Origin: Labrenzia sp. PHM005
GTDB lineage: Bacteria; Pseudomonadota; Alphaproteobacteria; Rhizobiales; Stappiaceae
Reading direction: 5' to 3'
Assembly (NCBI RefSeq): GCF_006517275.1
Contig: NZ_CP041191.1
Span: 2,847,001-2,911,000, forward strand
DNA length: 64,000 nucleotides
The notes beneath the pieces were generated by a model that did not search any database, had not been told where the DNA came from, and saw nothing but the letters and a program-made list of their open reading frames with translations. Made by a program: the position numbers and the translations under genes. Shown here piece by piece: positions 47,820 through 57,051 of this stretch (positions are counted from its first letter, which is position 1; each line of letters begins with the position of its first letter).

Positions 47820-48319
47820 AAGAGTTTCAACAAATTGTAGAGGCGCGGGAGGCAGAACTTCGGACGGCCGAGAGGCGCCTCTCAGATTTACAGTTGAGTC
47901 GTGGGAGTCGAATTGAAGAGGTGAAATACCTTAAGCGCAAGCTTATTCAAGCCGAAAAACACTTAGTCTGAGCGAGCAGAAAGTTGCCAATCGAGTTGCA
48001 AGTTTGAAAATGATGTCCGGGGACCTCAAAAAAAAATTCTGCGCGTTGTGATCAGATGCAGCAGGAATTTGCTGCAGCGAGAGCCGAAGACGTCCAACGA
48101 CTTGCCCTTCTTGAAGAAAAAGAAACAGAGATAGTGATACAGGCGCGGCAAATTAAACAGGTGCATGCCGAATTGGGCGCAGAACAACAGCGCAATGCGG
48201 CTCTAGTGCAACAAAATGAAAAAGTTGAGTCCGATCTCTGCGAATTGCATGACCAGTTGTCGGCAGCGAAAGCTGAACCGAAGGACAAGGACAAATTGGT
48301 AAATGAGCAGGATTCCTAA
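47818..48319 (+). pseudogene. Coiled-coil coding tract broken by successive frame changes
   Basis: After the methyltransferase stop, charged coiled-coil sequence goes on in three pieces in different frames: one ending near 47971 (FQQIVEAREAELRTAERRL), one ending near 48051 (SLSEQKVANRVASLKMM), and one from about 48030 to 48319 (QQEFAAARAEDVQRLALLEE). Two of the switches sit at or beside A runs (AAGAAAAAG, and nine A at about 48028). Either the methyltransferase or the next gene was once longer, or the assembly has homopolymer errors. Confidence 0.65.
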
Positions 48320-51300
48320 AATGCCTAAGCTTGAAACATCTGAGGCCGCTGCTGCAGATACCAAGAAGAGCCGTGTGGAATTAGCGATCGAGCTTGAGAA
48401 AGCGCGGGCTGACCTTTCTGGAATGCGCGAACAATTGGCAGCGGCCGAGGCAGAACTGAAAGTTAAGGACGCTGCGCTTTCCGAGAAAGACGTGGAAGTT
48501 GCAGCGCGCGTAAAGCAGCTTGAGACGGTGAAGGCTGAGACTGACGAATGGCGCGGAAAGGCAACTGAGTTAAAGGCCGAGTTGGATGCTGCCAATATAA
48601 AGTATCAACGGGCGACACAGCAGGAAACTGACTTGAAAGCTACTGGCCATAAACAGCTTTCTATATTGAAGAATGGTCAATTGAGATGGACACATGCGTT
48701 GTTACAGTTGTTGGAAGTCTTCGATCTGCGCCCATCAGACATTGCTGCCGCCTGCACGAAACTGGCAAAGGAACGTTTTACGGACGACGATTTCAGTACA
48801 CTCTTGCTCTCCTCGATAGCTCACGCCGCAGAACCAAAGCCTTTCCGTGAGAAATGGATGGGTTTCAACTTACTTAAAAGTGGGCTTTTGGAAGCCGCTA
48901 AGGAAATTCTGGTTCCCCTTCATGGCCGGATCAATTTTTCGAAGTCCGAACTGCGGGCCTTAGACGCCCTGCTGGCGTTTAGCTCTGAAAAACGACTAGA
49001 TCAGCCGGATAGCCAAGCGTCGGCTGCGAAGCTTGTAGTGGACAAGCCGTTTATCCAACTGCGGATGGCTTGTATCATGGATGAATTCACCCACGCCTCG
49101 TTTGCTCCCGAGTGCCAGCTGCAGCAACTGACACCTGAAGCTTGGGAGATTGAGATCAGCGAATTCACGCCTGACATACTCTTCATCGAATCTGCCTGGC
49201 GCGGAAAGGACGAAAAGTGGGGCAACAAAGTAGGACATCTGAGTAGCGAAGTACGTGACATTATAAGCTGGTGTAAAAGCCGTGGTATTCCAACGGTTTT
49301 CTGGAATAAAGAGGACCCCGTTCACTTCGAGACTTTTTTGACGACGGCGGTGCAATTCGATTACGTCTTCACCACCGACATTGATTGCATTGGTCGTTAC
49401 AAGGCGACTCTCGGGCACGACAGAGTATATCTTCTCCCGTTTGCTTGTCAGCCAAATATACATAACCCGATTGAAGTTTACGACCGCAAGGACGCCTTCT
49501 GCTTTGCGGGCGCCTATTATGTTAAGTATCCGGAACGTACCCGTGACCTTGAAGAATACATTGAAGAACTGCCGAGTTTCAGACCAGTTGAGATATTCGA
49601 TCGGAATTACGGAAAAGACGATCCAAACTACCAGTTTCCAGTCGACTATGATCCTTTTATTGTCGGTACCCTGCCATTCGATCAGATTGACCGCGCTTAC
49701 AAAGGTTACCGTTACGCGATAAACCTGAACTCGATCAAGCAGTCTCAGACGATGTTCGCGAGGCGGGTTTATGAGTTGCTCGCGTCAGCGACATTGACCG
49801 TGAGTAGTTTCTCCCGGGGGCTTCGCCTATTGTTCGGGGATCTCGTGATCTCCAGTGATAGCGGAAAAGAAGTCCTTCGACGCGTTCAGGAGATTGAGGA
49901 AAGCCCAAGCATTGCTAGGCGTTTCCGCCTTGCCGGCCTTCGTAAAGTGCTTTTGGAACATACCTACGGCAACAGGCTTGCGTATGTGGTGGATAAGGTT
50001 GGGATAAAAACAACCAATGAGTTGTTGCCTCACGTCACAGTGATCGGGCAAGCGAGAACAGCGACGGAAACGAAAGCGTTGCTGGAGCACTTTAAACGGC
50101 AGAATTATACGGCGGCGAAGCTCGTAATTGTTGCCGAAGCTGCCGCGGTATCCGCAGCAGAAGCAATCGCTGGCGGGCGGGTGAAGGTCTTGCTGCAGGA
50201 CGCGGCGTCGATGCAAACTGTGGGTGACGCCGTAGGACAAACCGATTATGTCGCTTCATTTACACCAGATGATTACTATGGCTCAAACTTTCTTACTGAC
50301 TTAATGTTGGCTACCAAATATGCAAACGCAGACGTTTACGGAAAGGCTTCATATTTTACCTATAAGGAAAATGAAGTATTTCCTCCTGATATCCGCAGCA
50401 CTTATAAAGTAGTATCAAAACTTGCCGTGCGTTGCTCCATTTTCCGCAGAGGAAGGATTGAGTCTGCTAAACTTTTAGATTGGGTTGCCGGCATTCAGCA
50501 TAAGGATGTATACGGTGGAACCCTGTTTAGCATTGACGAATTCAACTACTGTCGCATGGGCGCGACGGATGATTCTGCCCACACTGCCATAATGGAACTT
50601 GTCGACGACCTCAAGGATCTGCGTTTGGGGTTGCCGGTGTCTGATCTCTTGAGGGACGCAGAACAGATACCGCCTTTAGTATCGGAGCAAGGCGATAGCA
50701 CAATCATTCCTGGTTCGGAAATCGCCACAGCGCACGCTCCGCCAAAAGAGGGATCTGTCACGTGGGACGTCGAGAACAGCGCCTGGACCATCACCTCGAC
50801 GCTCGCAGACGGTAAACACACCTACATCTACCAAAATCGGGAGTATTCTCCTGCTGATCTCATAACCAACGGTGTGTTGAAACTCCACTTCGACGTGACA
50901 CCTGGCTTAAACTTACGTTGGGTCATTCTCTTCCTTGACCACAAAAAGGAGCGGTTTGGGCACGAGATCATTCCCGCAAATCGCAACGAACAGATCGAGC
51001 TACCAGAGGGAACAACCTGGCTTCGATTTGGTGTTCGTGTTTACGGTAGCGGAAGTGCCAATGTGCGAGGTTTGGTTCTGGGGGAACGTCGGCCTCGGCC
51101 TGTAGAACCGATACCTCAAACTGACTGCCTTTTGGTGACAAACCATTACCCTTCTAATGATGATCTTTATAGAAATGGCTTCGTTCACAAGCGAGTGGTG
51201 GCTTATAGAGAAAATGGAATGAATGTTGACGTATTTCGTTTCCGGCCGGATGTAGATACATCTTTCCACGAGTTTGAAAACGTCGACTGTATGAGCGGCT

Positions 51301-52271
51301 CTGCCCGACAATTGGAAGTCGCACTTTCCAGTGGGCGGTACAGAAGAGTTGTAGTGCATTTCCTTGAGCCAGAAATGTGGAACGTGCTCAAAAAATTCAT
51401 TGATCGGTTGCGCGTGATAGTTTGGATACATGGTTCGGAAATCCAGCCGTGGTGGCGGCGCTCATATAACTTCACTGACCAAAAAAGCCTTGAAGCAGCA
51501 AAAGAGCAAAGTTCTGTCAGAGTGGCGTTTTGGCAAGAAGTATTGGGTGATTTCCCAATTGGCTTGCACCTTGTGTTTGTTTCTTCATACTTTGCAAATG
51601 AAGTAATGGAGGATTTGGAAATTAAATTAAAAGACTATCAATACTCAATTATACATAATCCAATAGACGATAGTTTGTTTAATTATATAGAGAAGGACAA
51701 AGAGCAAAGGAAGCGTGTTCTTTCAATTAGGCCTTTTGCTTCACTGAAGTACGCTAATGATCTTTCAGTGGCTGCTATAAAACTGCTCAGCGAAAAAGAA
51801 TTTTTTAAAGAGATGACATTTCAGATAGTTGGAGATGGCGTGCTTTTTGACGAGACTGTCAAACCGCTAATCGGTTTGCGTAATGTCAAAATTGACAAGA
51901 GGTTCTTGACGCAATCCGAGATTGCGCAGTTGCACAAAAGATTTGGCGTGTTCCTCAATCCTACAAGAATGGATGCACAAGGAGTATCTCGCGATGAGGC
52001 TATGTCATCTGGCTTGGTGCCGGTCACATCAGATGTTGCAGCAATTCCGGAGTTTGTGGATGAGACTTGCGGCTTCTTGGCTGCACCAGAGGATGCTGCT
52101 GAGCTAGCTAGTGCCATTGAGACTCTTTATTACGATAGCGATCGGTTTCTAGCTATGTCCGAGGCAGCGGCGAAACGTGTCCGGAAGCAAAGCTCCGTTA
52201 ATCGCATTGTTGAGTTAGAATTACGCTTACTAAAAGATAGCCCCCCCCAAGACGTAGATGAGGCAGTATAA
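48303..52271 (+). CDS. Giant multidomain glycosyltransferase
   Basis: The 1322-residue protein is built from several units. Residues ~1-115 are coiled coil (ELEKARADLSGMREQL). Residues ~235-560 resemble the CgeB/GT-B family (CIMDEFTHASFAPECQLQQL; TPDILFIESAWRGKDEKWGN; DYVFTTDIDCIGRYKATLG). Residues ~570-700 look like a degenerate GT2 unit (HVTVIGQARTATETKALLEH). A beta-rich linker follows (~840-930), then a C-terminal GT4-like domain (DCLLVTNHYPSNDDLYRNG; NPTRMDAQGVSRDEAMSSGL; PEFVDETCGFLAAPED). It probably makes two or more linkages. The next gene starts immediately after its stop. Codons become AT-rich in the last third. Confidence 0.8.
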   Translation: MSRIPKMPKLETSEAAAADTKKSRVELAIELEKARADLSGMREQLAAAEAELKVKDAALSEKDVEVAARVKQLETVKAETDEWRGKATELKAELDAANIKYQRATQQETDLKATGHKQLSILKNGQLRWTHALLQLLEVFDLRPSDIAAACTKLAKERFTDDDFSTLLLSSIAHAAEPKPFREKWMGFNLLKSGLLEAAKEILVPLHGRINFSKSELRALDALLAFSSEKRLDQPDSQASAAKLVVDKPFIQLRMACIMDEFTHASFAPECQLQQLTPEAWEIEISEFTPDILFIESAWRGKDEKWGNKVGHLSSEVRDIISWCKSRGIPTVFWNKEDPVHFETFLTTAVQFDYVFTTDIDCIGRYKATLGHDRVYLLPFACQPNIHNPIEVYDRKDAFCFAGAYYVKYPERTRDLEEYIEELPSFRPVEIFDRNYGKDDPNYQFPVDYDPFIVGTLPFDQIDRAYKGYRYAINLNSIKQSQTMFARRVYELLASATLTVSSFSRGLRLLFGDLVISSDSGKEVLRRVQEIEESPSIARRFRLAGLRKVLLEHTYGNRLAYVVDKVGIKTTNELLPHVTVIGQARTATETKALLEHFKRQNYTAAKLVIVAEAAAVSAAEAIAGGRVKVLLQDAASMQTVGDAVGQTDYVASFTPDDYYGSNFLTDLMLATKYANADVYGKASYFTYKENEVFPPDIRSTYKVVSKLAVRCSIFRRGRIESAKLLDWVAGIQHKDVYGGTLFSIDEFNYCRMGATDDSAHTAIMELVDDLKDLRLGLPVSDLLRDAEQIPPLVSEQGDSTIIPGSEIATAHAPPKEGSVTWDVENSAWTITSTLADGKHTYIYQNREYSPADLITNGVLKLHFDVTPGLNLRWVILFLDHKKERFGHEIIPANRNEQIELPEGTTWLRFGVRVYGSGSANVRGLVLGERRPRPVEPIPQTDCLLVTNHYPSNDDLYRNGFVHKRVVAYRENGMNVDVFRFRPDVDTSFHEFENVDCMSGSARQLEVALSSGRYRRVVVHFLEPEMWNVLKKFIDRLRVIVWIHGSEIQPWWRRSYNFTDQKSLEAAKEQSSVRVAFWQEVLGDFPIGLHLVFVSSYFANEVMEDLEIKLKDYQYSIIHNPIDDSLFNYIEKDKEQRKRVLSIRPFASLKYANDLSVAAIKLLSEKEFFKEMTFQIVGDGVLFDETVKPLIGLRNVKIDKRFLTQSEIAQLHKRFGVFLNPTRMDAQGVSRDEAMSSGLVPVTSDVAAIPEFVDETCGFLAAPEDAAELASAIETLYYDSDRFLAMSEAAAKRVRKQSSVNRIVELELRLLKDSPPQDVDEAV

Positions 52272-54443
52272 ATGGAGGAAGCAACTCAGATTGCAAAAAC
52301 TCACTTTGTACCTTCTCAGCAAACGTCTCTTCAATTGCAGGACAGGAACCTGTTATCCGTATCGAGGTACACCGCGACTGCTCAGGAAAATGCTGATCGG
52401 TTATTCGCGGCAGATTTGATTTGCAATGGTGTTGTAACGGATGTTGGGGATCATGTTTCGGCGGCCTTTACCGGCGAAACGGACAGTTATCAGTTGAAGC
52501 TAGCCTTGCCGGAAGCGCAACTTTCTAATGGTACTGGCGCTCGCATCCGCCTGCGCGGTTGGGAAAGTATAAATTACATCTGCATTGGTTACTCGTGGGA
52601 GCACACGTTTCAGCATGTGAAGGCATTCAATCCAGCAATGGACCATTGGTTTGACCTATTGGTTGGCCACGAGGATTTAGCTTGGGGTTGGAGCCACAAC
52701 TGGGTGCATCCGGAGGACCGCGATATCTCCGACATCCGGATATATATCAAAGGAAAGCCAGGAGCATCAGCGTATCTGGATATCACCGAGATGGCTCTCT
52801 GGAGAGAAAGCCAAGCGGCCTCGCAAGATTGGTTAACGAACAGTCAGCCTGTGCCCGAGCGTGTGCTAGATGCTATCCAGACCTATGAACGCAAATGTTT
52901 TCAATCCTACTCAACGCAGGCGCAAGAGTTTATGAATACTGGCAAATGCCCGTTGCTCGGCAATGTCATGCTTAATTGGCCGACATCGACCTCGGTCCCT
53001 CCTGCGTTGTGTGAGATTGGCACGTACCAATTTTCCTGGCACGCGCTGCATCCCGCAGTAATTTTGATGCTGTACGCTCATGACTTTGGAGAGCTTGGCG
53101 CACTATTCGCCGCGCGGGATTTTGCCACTGGGTGGATCGAGCGCAGTTATGTCCAGCCCGACGATAACCTAAAATACGCTTGGTACGATCACGGCACCGC
53201 CGAGCGTTGCTTGGCCATGGTTCAGCTCCATGCTGCCGGGCAGCAACATGGATTTGATCATCGGTTCATGGCCCAGATAAGCTGTGTGATCTTCCGTCAT
53301 GCGCAGTTGCTTGCGTCCGAGGCTTTTTATGCAAGCCACCAATCTACGCGCTACCATAACCATGCATGGTTTCAAGATCTAGTTTTGCTCGCGGTCAGCC
53401 TAGCTTTTCCTGACTGGCCTTGTGCGCCGAGTTGGGGGAAGATTGCGAATACAAGGTTGGAGGACCAATTCGCTAAACTAATTAAGCGTGAAAAGGGTCG
53501 TGCAGTATTCGTCGAGAATTCCATTGGCTATCATAATGGTGTTCAGCGCATTATTGAATTCGCCGGGAATCTAGCTTTGAATGATCGGCGCGACTCTATA
53601 TTTCCGTCCATCGCTGAGGAGCTGCGCGGCTTTGGGGAGTTCTTCCGCTATCCTGATACTCGTTGCTTCGTGTCTCAGGGTGATACCTACCGTAGGCCAA
53701 ATCTTAATGTTTCAAATCCCCGTGGGCAAACCCCATATGGCCGAACCGATGTGACGATACTTCCCGCAACAGGTTATGCAATAGTAAAAGCCAATCATGA
53801 AAACCGACCTTTCATGCTGACAATGCTGGCAACATCAATATCAAGCACCCACAAGCATGAGGATAATCTGTCCGTAACCCTTTATTTCGACGGCGTGGAA
53901 TGGCTCATCGATCCAAGCTTCTTTTCGCATGAGTATAAAGATACGATTCCAGCTTATTTGCGCTCAGCTGCAGCCCATAATAACATATTTATTCCAAACC
54001 AACCGTACTCGATTTCTCCTGGCTTAGCACGACTGGATGGTACGGAGATAGAAGACGCTTGTAGAATATCTGGTAGCCACGACGGATATGAAGGTCTGCG
54101 TATCACTCGCCAACTTACCTGCTCCACTAAACAATTGGAGATCACCTGCACTGATATGCTTTCGATGCCATGTGCGGAAGCACAGTTGCGTTTTCAGTGT
54201 GGCGAATATGTGTCTGCGCACATTGAAGAAAACAGAGTTTTCCTTACCCACCCAGGTTCGGATTTTACTCTTGAATTGGAAATTGGCGCAGCAGCTATTG
54301 GTCGAGTTCGAGGGGATATGCAGCCGAGTTCTCGCATTGGAGGCATTGTTGGGCATGGGTTTATGGAGCACAACACAATCGAAACTCTGATAGCCGATTT
54401 TGACTCTAAATCTGAGATCAATTGGTGCTTGCGAGTTGTTTGA
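52272..54443 (+). CDS. Heparinase II/III family protein
   Basis: The 723-residue product has the alpha-helical toroid plus beta-sandwich layout of heparinase II/III polysaccharide lyases. The diagnostic motif is STHKHEDNLSVTLYFDGVEW then LIDPSF in the C-terminal half (His and Asp in H-x-H-x-D-x-LS). Conserved aromatic segments YHNHAWFQDLV and HNGVQRIIEFAGN are in the helical part. The first 180 residues are an extra beta domain. There is no signal peptide, which is unusual for a lyase acting outside the cell, so it may trim intermediates or act as a transferase-like partner. It abuts the giant transferase gene. Confidence 0.82.
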   Translation: MEEATQIAKTHFVPSQQTSLQLQDRNLLSVSRYTATAQENADRLFAADLICNGVVTDVGDHVSAAFTGETDSYQLKLALPEAQLSNGTGARIRLRGWESINYICIGYSWEHTFQHVKAFNPAMDHWFDLLVGHEDLAWGWSHNWVHPEDRDISDIRIYIKGKPGASAYLDITEMALWRESQAASQDWLTNSQPVPERVLDAIQTYERKCFQSYSTQAQEFMNTGKCPLLGNVMLNWPTSTSVPPALCEIGTYQFSWHALHPAVILMLYAHDFGELGALFAARDFATGWIERSYVQPDDNLKYAWYDHGTAERCLAMVQLHAAGQQHGFDHRFMAQISCVIFRHAQLLASEAFYASHQSTRYHNHAWFQDLVLLAVSLAFPDWPCAPSWGKIANTRLEDQFAKLIKREKGRAVFVENSIGYHNGVQRIIEFAGNLALNDRRDSIFPSIAEELRGFGEFFRYPDTRCFVSQGDTYRRPNLNVSNPRGQTPYGRTDVTILPATGYAIVKANHENRPFMLTMLATSISSTHKHEDNLSVTLYFDGVEWLIDPSFFSHEYKDTIPAYLRSAAAHNNIFIPNQPYSISPGLARLDGTEIEDACRISGSHDGYEGLRITRQLTCSTKQLEITCTDMLSMPCAEAQLRFQCGEYVSAHIEENRVFLTHPGSDFTLELEIGAAAIGRVRGDMQPSSRIGGIVGHGFMEHNTIETLIADFDSKSEINWCLRVV

Positions 54444-54492
54444 CGGCTGCCGCCAGTCTTAAATGATGTGCAACCTGCTTTACCCTGCTGTT

Positions 54493-54522
54493 GGCTCGGA
54501 GTAATACTTCTGAGCCTTTTTT
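54493..54522 (+). terminator. Terminator after the heparinase gene
   Basis: GGCTCGGAG and CTTCTGAGCC form a 9-bp stem (with two G-T pairs) followed by six T residues, 50 bp after the stop codon, between convergent operons. Confidence 0.75.
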
Positions 54523-54574
54523 GCGCCGATGGTTTGCATAAATTCTTATCTGGTTTTCGAACCAAAGAGGTCCG

Positions 54575-56311
54575 TCAAATTTGGGGAGCTCCAGGTTGTA
54601 AGTACGGCAAGAGTTCGTTGTAGACATCATCTATTGGCAAGACGACGTCATCCCAACTTCGGAGTTGCTTCATAGCTGTCTTACCCTTCATCCCAATAGT
54701 TTTGAGCCTATTTGGATTGTTCAACGCAAAGCAAATCGCTTTGACAAGAGCAGCCAAATTATCTTTTTCAAATATTAGGCCACCGCCCACCTCTCTGACG
54801 ACGTCTTCCAACGGTTTGACGGAGGAAACAATGATAGGTAAGCCGGCAGCTAAAGCTTCAAATGGTTTGAGCGGAGTTACCAATTCACATACCGGCCAAC
54901 CGCGACGGGGAATGCAAACTACATTCATGGCCGCATAGTATTCGGCCAGTTTGTTCTGGTTGACATGTCCGACGAAATTTACCAAGTCTTCTAAATTCAG
55001 ATGCCGCACAATGTTTTCAAGGAGTGGCCGAACCAAGCCGTCTCCAACGATCAGCAATCGAACATCTTCTGTCCGCTGGACCCGTATCTCTCGCAATGCT
55101 TCGATCAGAAGATCAAGGCCTTCATAGTCAACAACTGAGCCAACATATCCAATTAGGAAAGCATCAAGAGGAAGGTTCAGGTTCGCTCTTGCATCCGCAA
55201 AATCAAGTTTTTCTTTCGAAAACACTTCAAGATCAATCCCATTCGGAACCGTTTGAAAAGGCTGAGAGGTGCCAAACTTAGGATCCGCGGCGTAGCGTTC
55301 GCCAACCGGGTTGTTGATCGCGATAAAACGATCCGCGCCCGCTGCGGCAGCACGCTCTAACTTCAGATCGAGTTGGTAAGCATCACTATTCTTGTACATT
55401 GGGTCTCGTGAGGCCCGTGTTACCTCCCAAGCCCCTCGAGCTTCATAAATCGAGGGTATGCCGCATGCGCGCGCAGCGGCAACAGCAGGAAGGCCACAAA
55501 TCGCATTGGATGCGGCATGAATCAGAGAAATACGGTTTTGTTCAATGAATTCTACCAAGCGAAGGGTTGCAGCCCGCAAATAACTGAGAGGTGGAAGGGT
55601 GTTGAGATTTTGCAGGTTCGACGGCGAGAAAGCATATTCAATGCCATCAACAGTCTGTCGAGCTTGCAAATTGTCTCGTGGATTTTCACCCGGCAATTGC
55701 CGGTCTACTGGAAATCCGAGTCGTGTTCCGATCCTGATGTCCCAACCCCGGCGTTTTAGCGCCGCTACGATAGATGCTGTCCGATGTGCATAGCCGTTGT
55801 TGTGATAAGGCAACGCATGATGTGCAAAATAAAGGATGCGCGGATCATCGGCTCTGATGGGTTCTCGGCGTCGCGTCGATGGCTGGAGTGTCGCAATAAT
55901 ATCCGGGCATTCTGCAAGCTCTTGGCATTCGCTGATGCGAGCGGCAAGTTTATTGATTTGGCGCGAATTGGATATCGTGGAAGTGCAAAGAAGGTTGTTT
56001 GCCTGTGACGTCTGGCCTAGTCGGTCTAGCATTTTCAGCCGCTCCAGGCGCACCATTCCTCGATAATGCGCAGGTGACGAATTGGGCGAAAGCGCGTCTA
56101 ATGCAGCAGCTTCTTCAACAGCCATTCTTTGGTCCAATTCCCAGAGCCACAATAAAAACCTCTGCGCCAACAACTCGAAGCGCGCTGGCTGTAAGGCATA
56201 AATCTGCCGGATGTTGATTTGGACCTGTTTAACTCCATGGCGCTTTAGCAAGTCACGTACTGGGGTTTCAGGATTAAGGTCTAGCCATGTTTCTTCTACA
56301 CTTGAGGTCAT
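54575..56311 (-). CDS. Glycosyltransferase, GT4 family, with N-terminal helical domain
   Basis: The 578-residue protein has about 150 residues of helical sequence first, then a GT-B transferase: ILYFAHHALPYHNNGYAHRT, IYEARGAWEVTRASRDP (typical of the UDP-sugar GT4 group), FQTVPNGIDLEVF, FLIGYVGSVVDYEGLDLLIE, and PLKPFEALAAGLPIIVSSV holding the E-x7-E acidic motif. It is the second gene of a leftward pair; its start overlaps the GWA-domain gene by 4 bp, so they are made together. Acceptor unknown. Confidence 0.88.
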   Translation of the reverse strand: MTSSVEETWLDLNPETPVRDLLKRHGVKQVQINIRQIYALQPARFELLAQRFLLWLWELDQRMAVEEAAALDALSPNSSPAHYRGMVRLERLKMLDRLGQTSQANNLLCTSTISNSRQINKLAARISECQELAECPDIIATLQPSTRRREPIRADDPRILYFAHHALPYHNNGYAHRTASIVAALKRRGWDIRIGTRLGFPVDRQLPGENPRDNLQARQTVDGIEYAFSPSNLQNLNTLPPLSYLRAATLRLVEFIEQNRISLIHAASNAICGLPAVAAARACGIPSIYEARGAWEVTRASRDPMYKNSDAYQLDLKLERAAAAGADRFIAINNPVGERYAADPKFGTSQPFQTVPNGIDLEVFSKEKLDFADARANLNLPLDAFLIGYVGSVVDYEGLDLLIEALREIRVQRTEDVRLLIVGDGLVRPLLENIVRHLNLEDLVNFVGHVNQNKLAEYYAAMNVVCIPRRGWPVCELVTPLKPFEALAAGLPIIVSSVKPLEDVVREVGGGLIFEKDNLAALVKAICFALNNPNRLKTIGMKGKTAMKQLRSWDDVVLPIDDVYNELLPYLQPGAPQI

Positions 56312-57051
56312 GCTTTCCCCAAGTGTTCGCGCACGAGATAATCAAGAAACATCAGGCGGTCTTCTTGGTCGTCGAGACGCTTCTCCATTTGCGAAACGAG
56401 GCTGAGAATGTCACCAGGATTGAAGTATCCAACGGGGCAACCTTCCAAAGGCACATTCCCGTCTTTGAAGCGAATTTCTAAACGTGATGGAATAGTTAGT
56501 TGTTTAGCGTTCGGAACCGCTATCTCAAATCCATGGTTCCCAGATCCCATGCCCAAATCTTCAAGGTCAGGCCTGTAGCGGTCTGCTTTAAATTCCAGAG
56601 CCACTTCATTGTTCAACAACAACACTAAGGTGGCAGCTTCATTCGGCTGATCCATATCGCAAGCCCAACCGCGAAGGTTAGGGCCTTCAATGGCGTCCAA
56701 CGCACCTTTCTGCGTTGATAATGGAGTAAGTTCTGAGACTTGGAGCTTGTAAGGCGAATTCAGAATAGATTGGCCAGTATCTTGATCCAGGAAGGTAACA
56801 GTATGGATCATTCCATCGCGAAAAACAGAAGGTGCTGGTACACGAAAAGCATGGCAGCCATCCCCATAACCTTCGTTTTCAAGGTCGGAGCGAAACAAGT
56901 CTGCAATCACGAAAATGGGTTCCAGATCATCGATTTTGAGTAAGAAGGGAACGCTTAGACCATAGTCATTCGAGTCAACCGCCCAGCCGCAGAGACAGCC
57001 GTCTCTTAGGCCTTCGAAGTGGCCAACAACAGATGAGTTTTCGATGATCAT
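56308..57051 (-). CDS. Two-copy GWA-domain protein
   Basis: I do not know a name for this family. The 247-residue product has two copies of a ~95-residue domain: CLCGWAVDSNDYGLSVPFL ... ADLFRSDLENEGYGDGCHAF and LRGWACDMDQPNEAATLVL ... ADRYRPDLEDLGMGSGNHGF, then a short coiled coil (SLVSQMEKRLDDQEDRLMF). The same domain occurs once in the membrane-anchored protein at 41119-41796. I chose the ATG at MIIENSS; an upstream GTG adds 28 residues. It is coupled to the GT4 gene by an ATGA overlap. A carbohydrate-binding or scaffold role is a guess from context. Confidence 0.7.
   Translation of the reverse strand: MIIENSSVVGHFEGLRDGCLCGWAVDSNDYGLSVPFLLKIDDLEPIFVIADLFRSDLENEGYGDGCHAFRVPAPSVFRDGMIHTVTFLDQDTGQSILNSPYKLQVSELTPLSTQKGALDAIEGPNLRGWACDMDQPNEAATLVLLLNNEVALEFKADRYRPDLEDLGMGSGNHGFEIAVPNAKQLTIPSRLEIRFKDGNVPLEGCPVGYFNPGDILSLVSQMEKRLDDQEDRLMFLDYLVREHLGKA

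Noticed and set aside
47818..48319. Programmed ribosomal frameshifting between the methyltransferase and the giant transferase
   Set aside because: Several successive frame changes would be needed with no obvious stimulatory structures; decay or sequence error is simpler.
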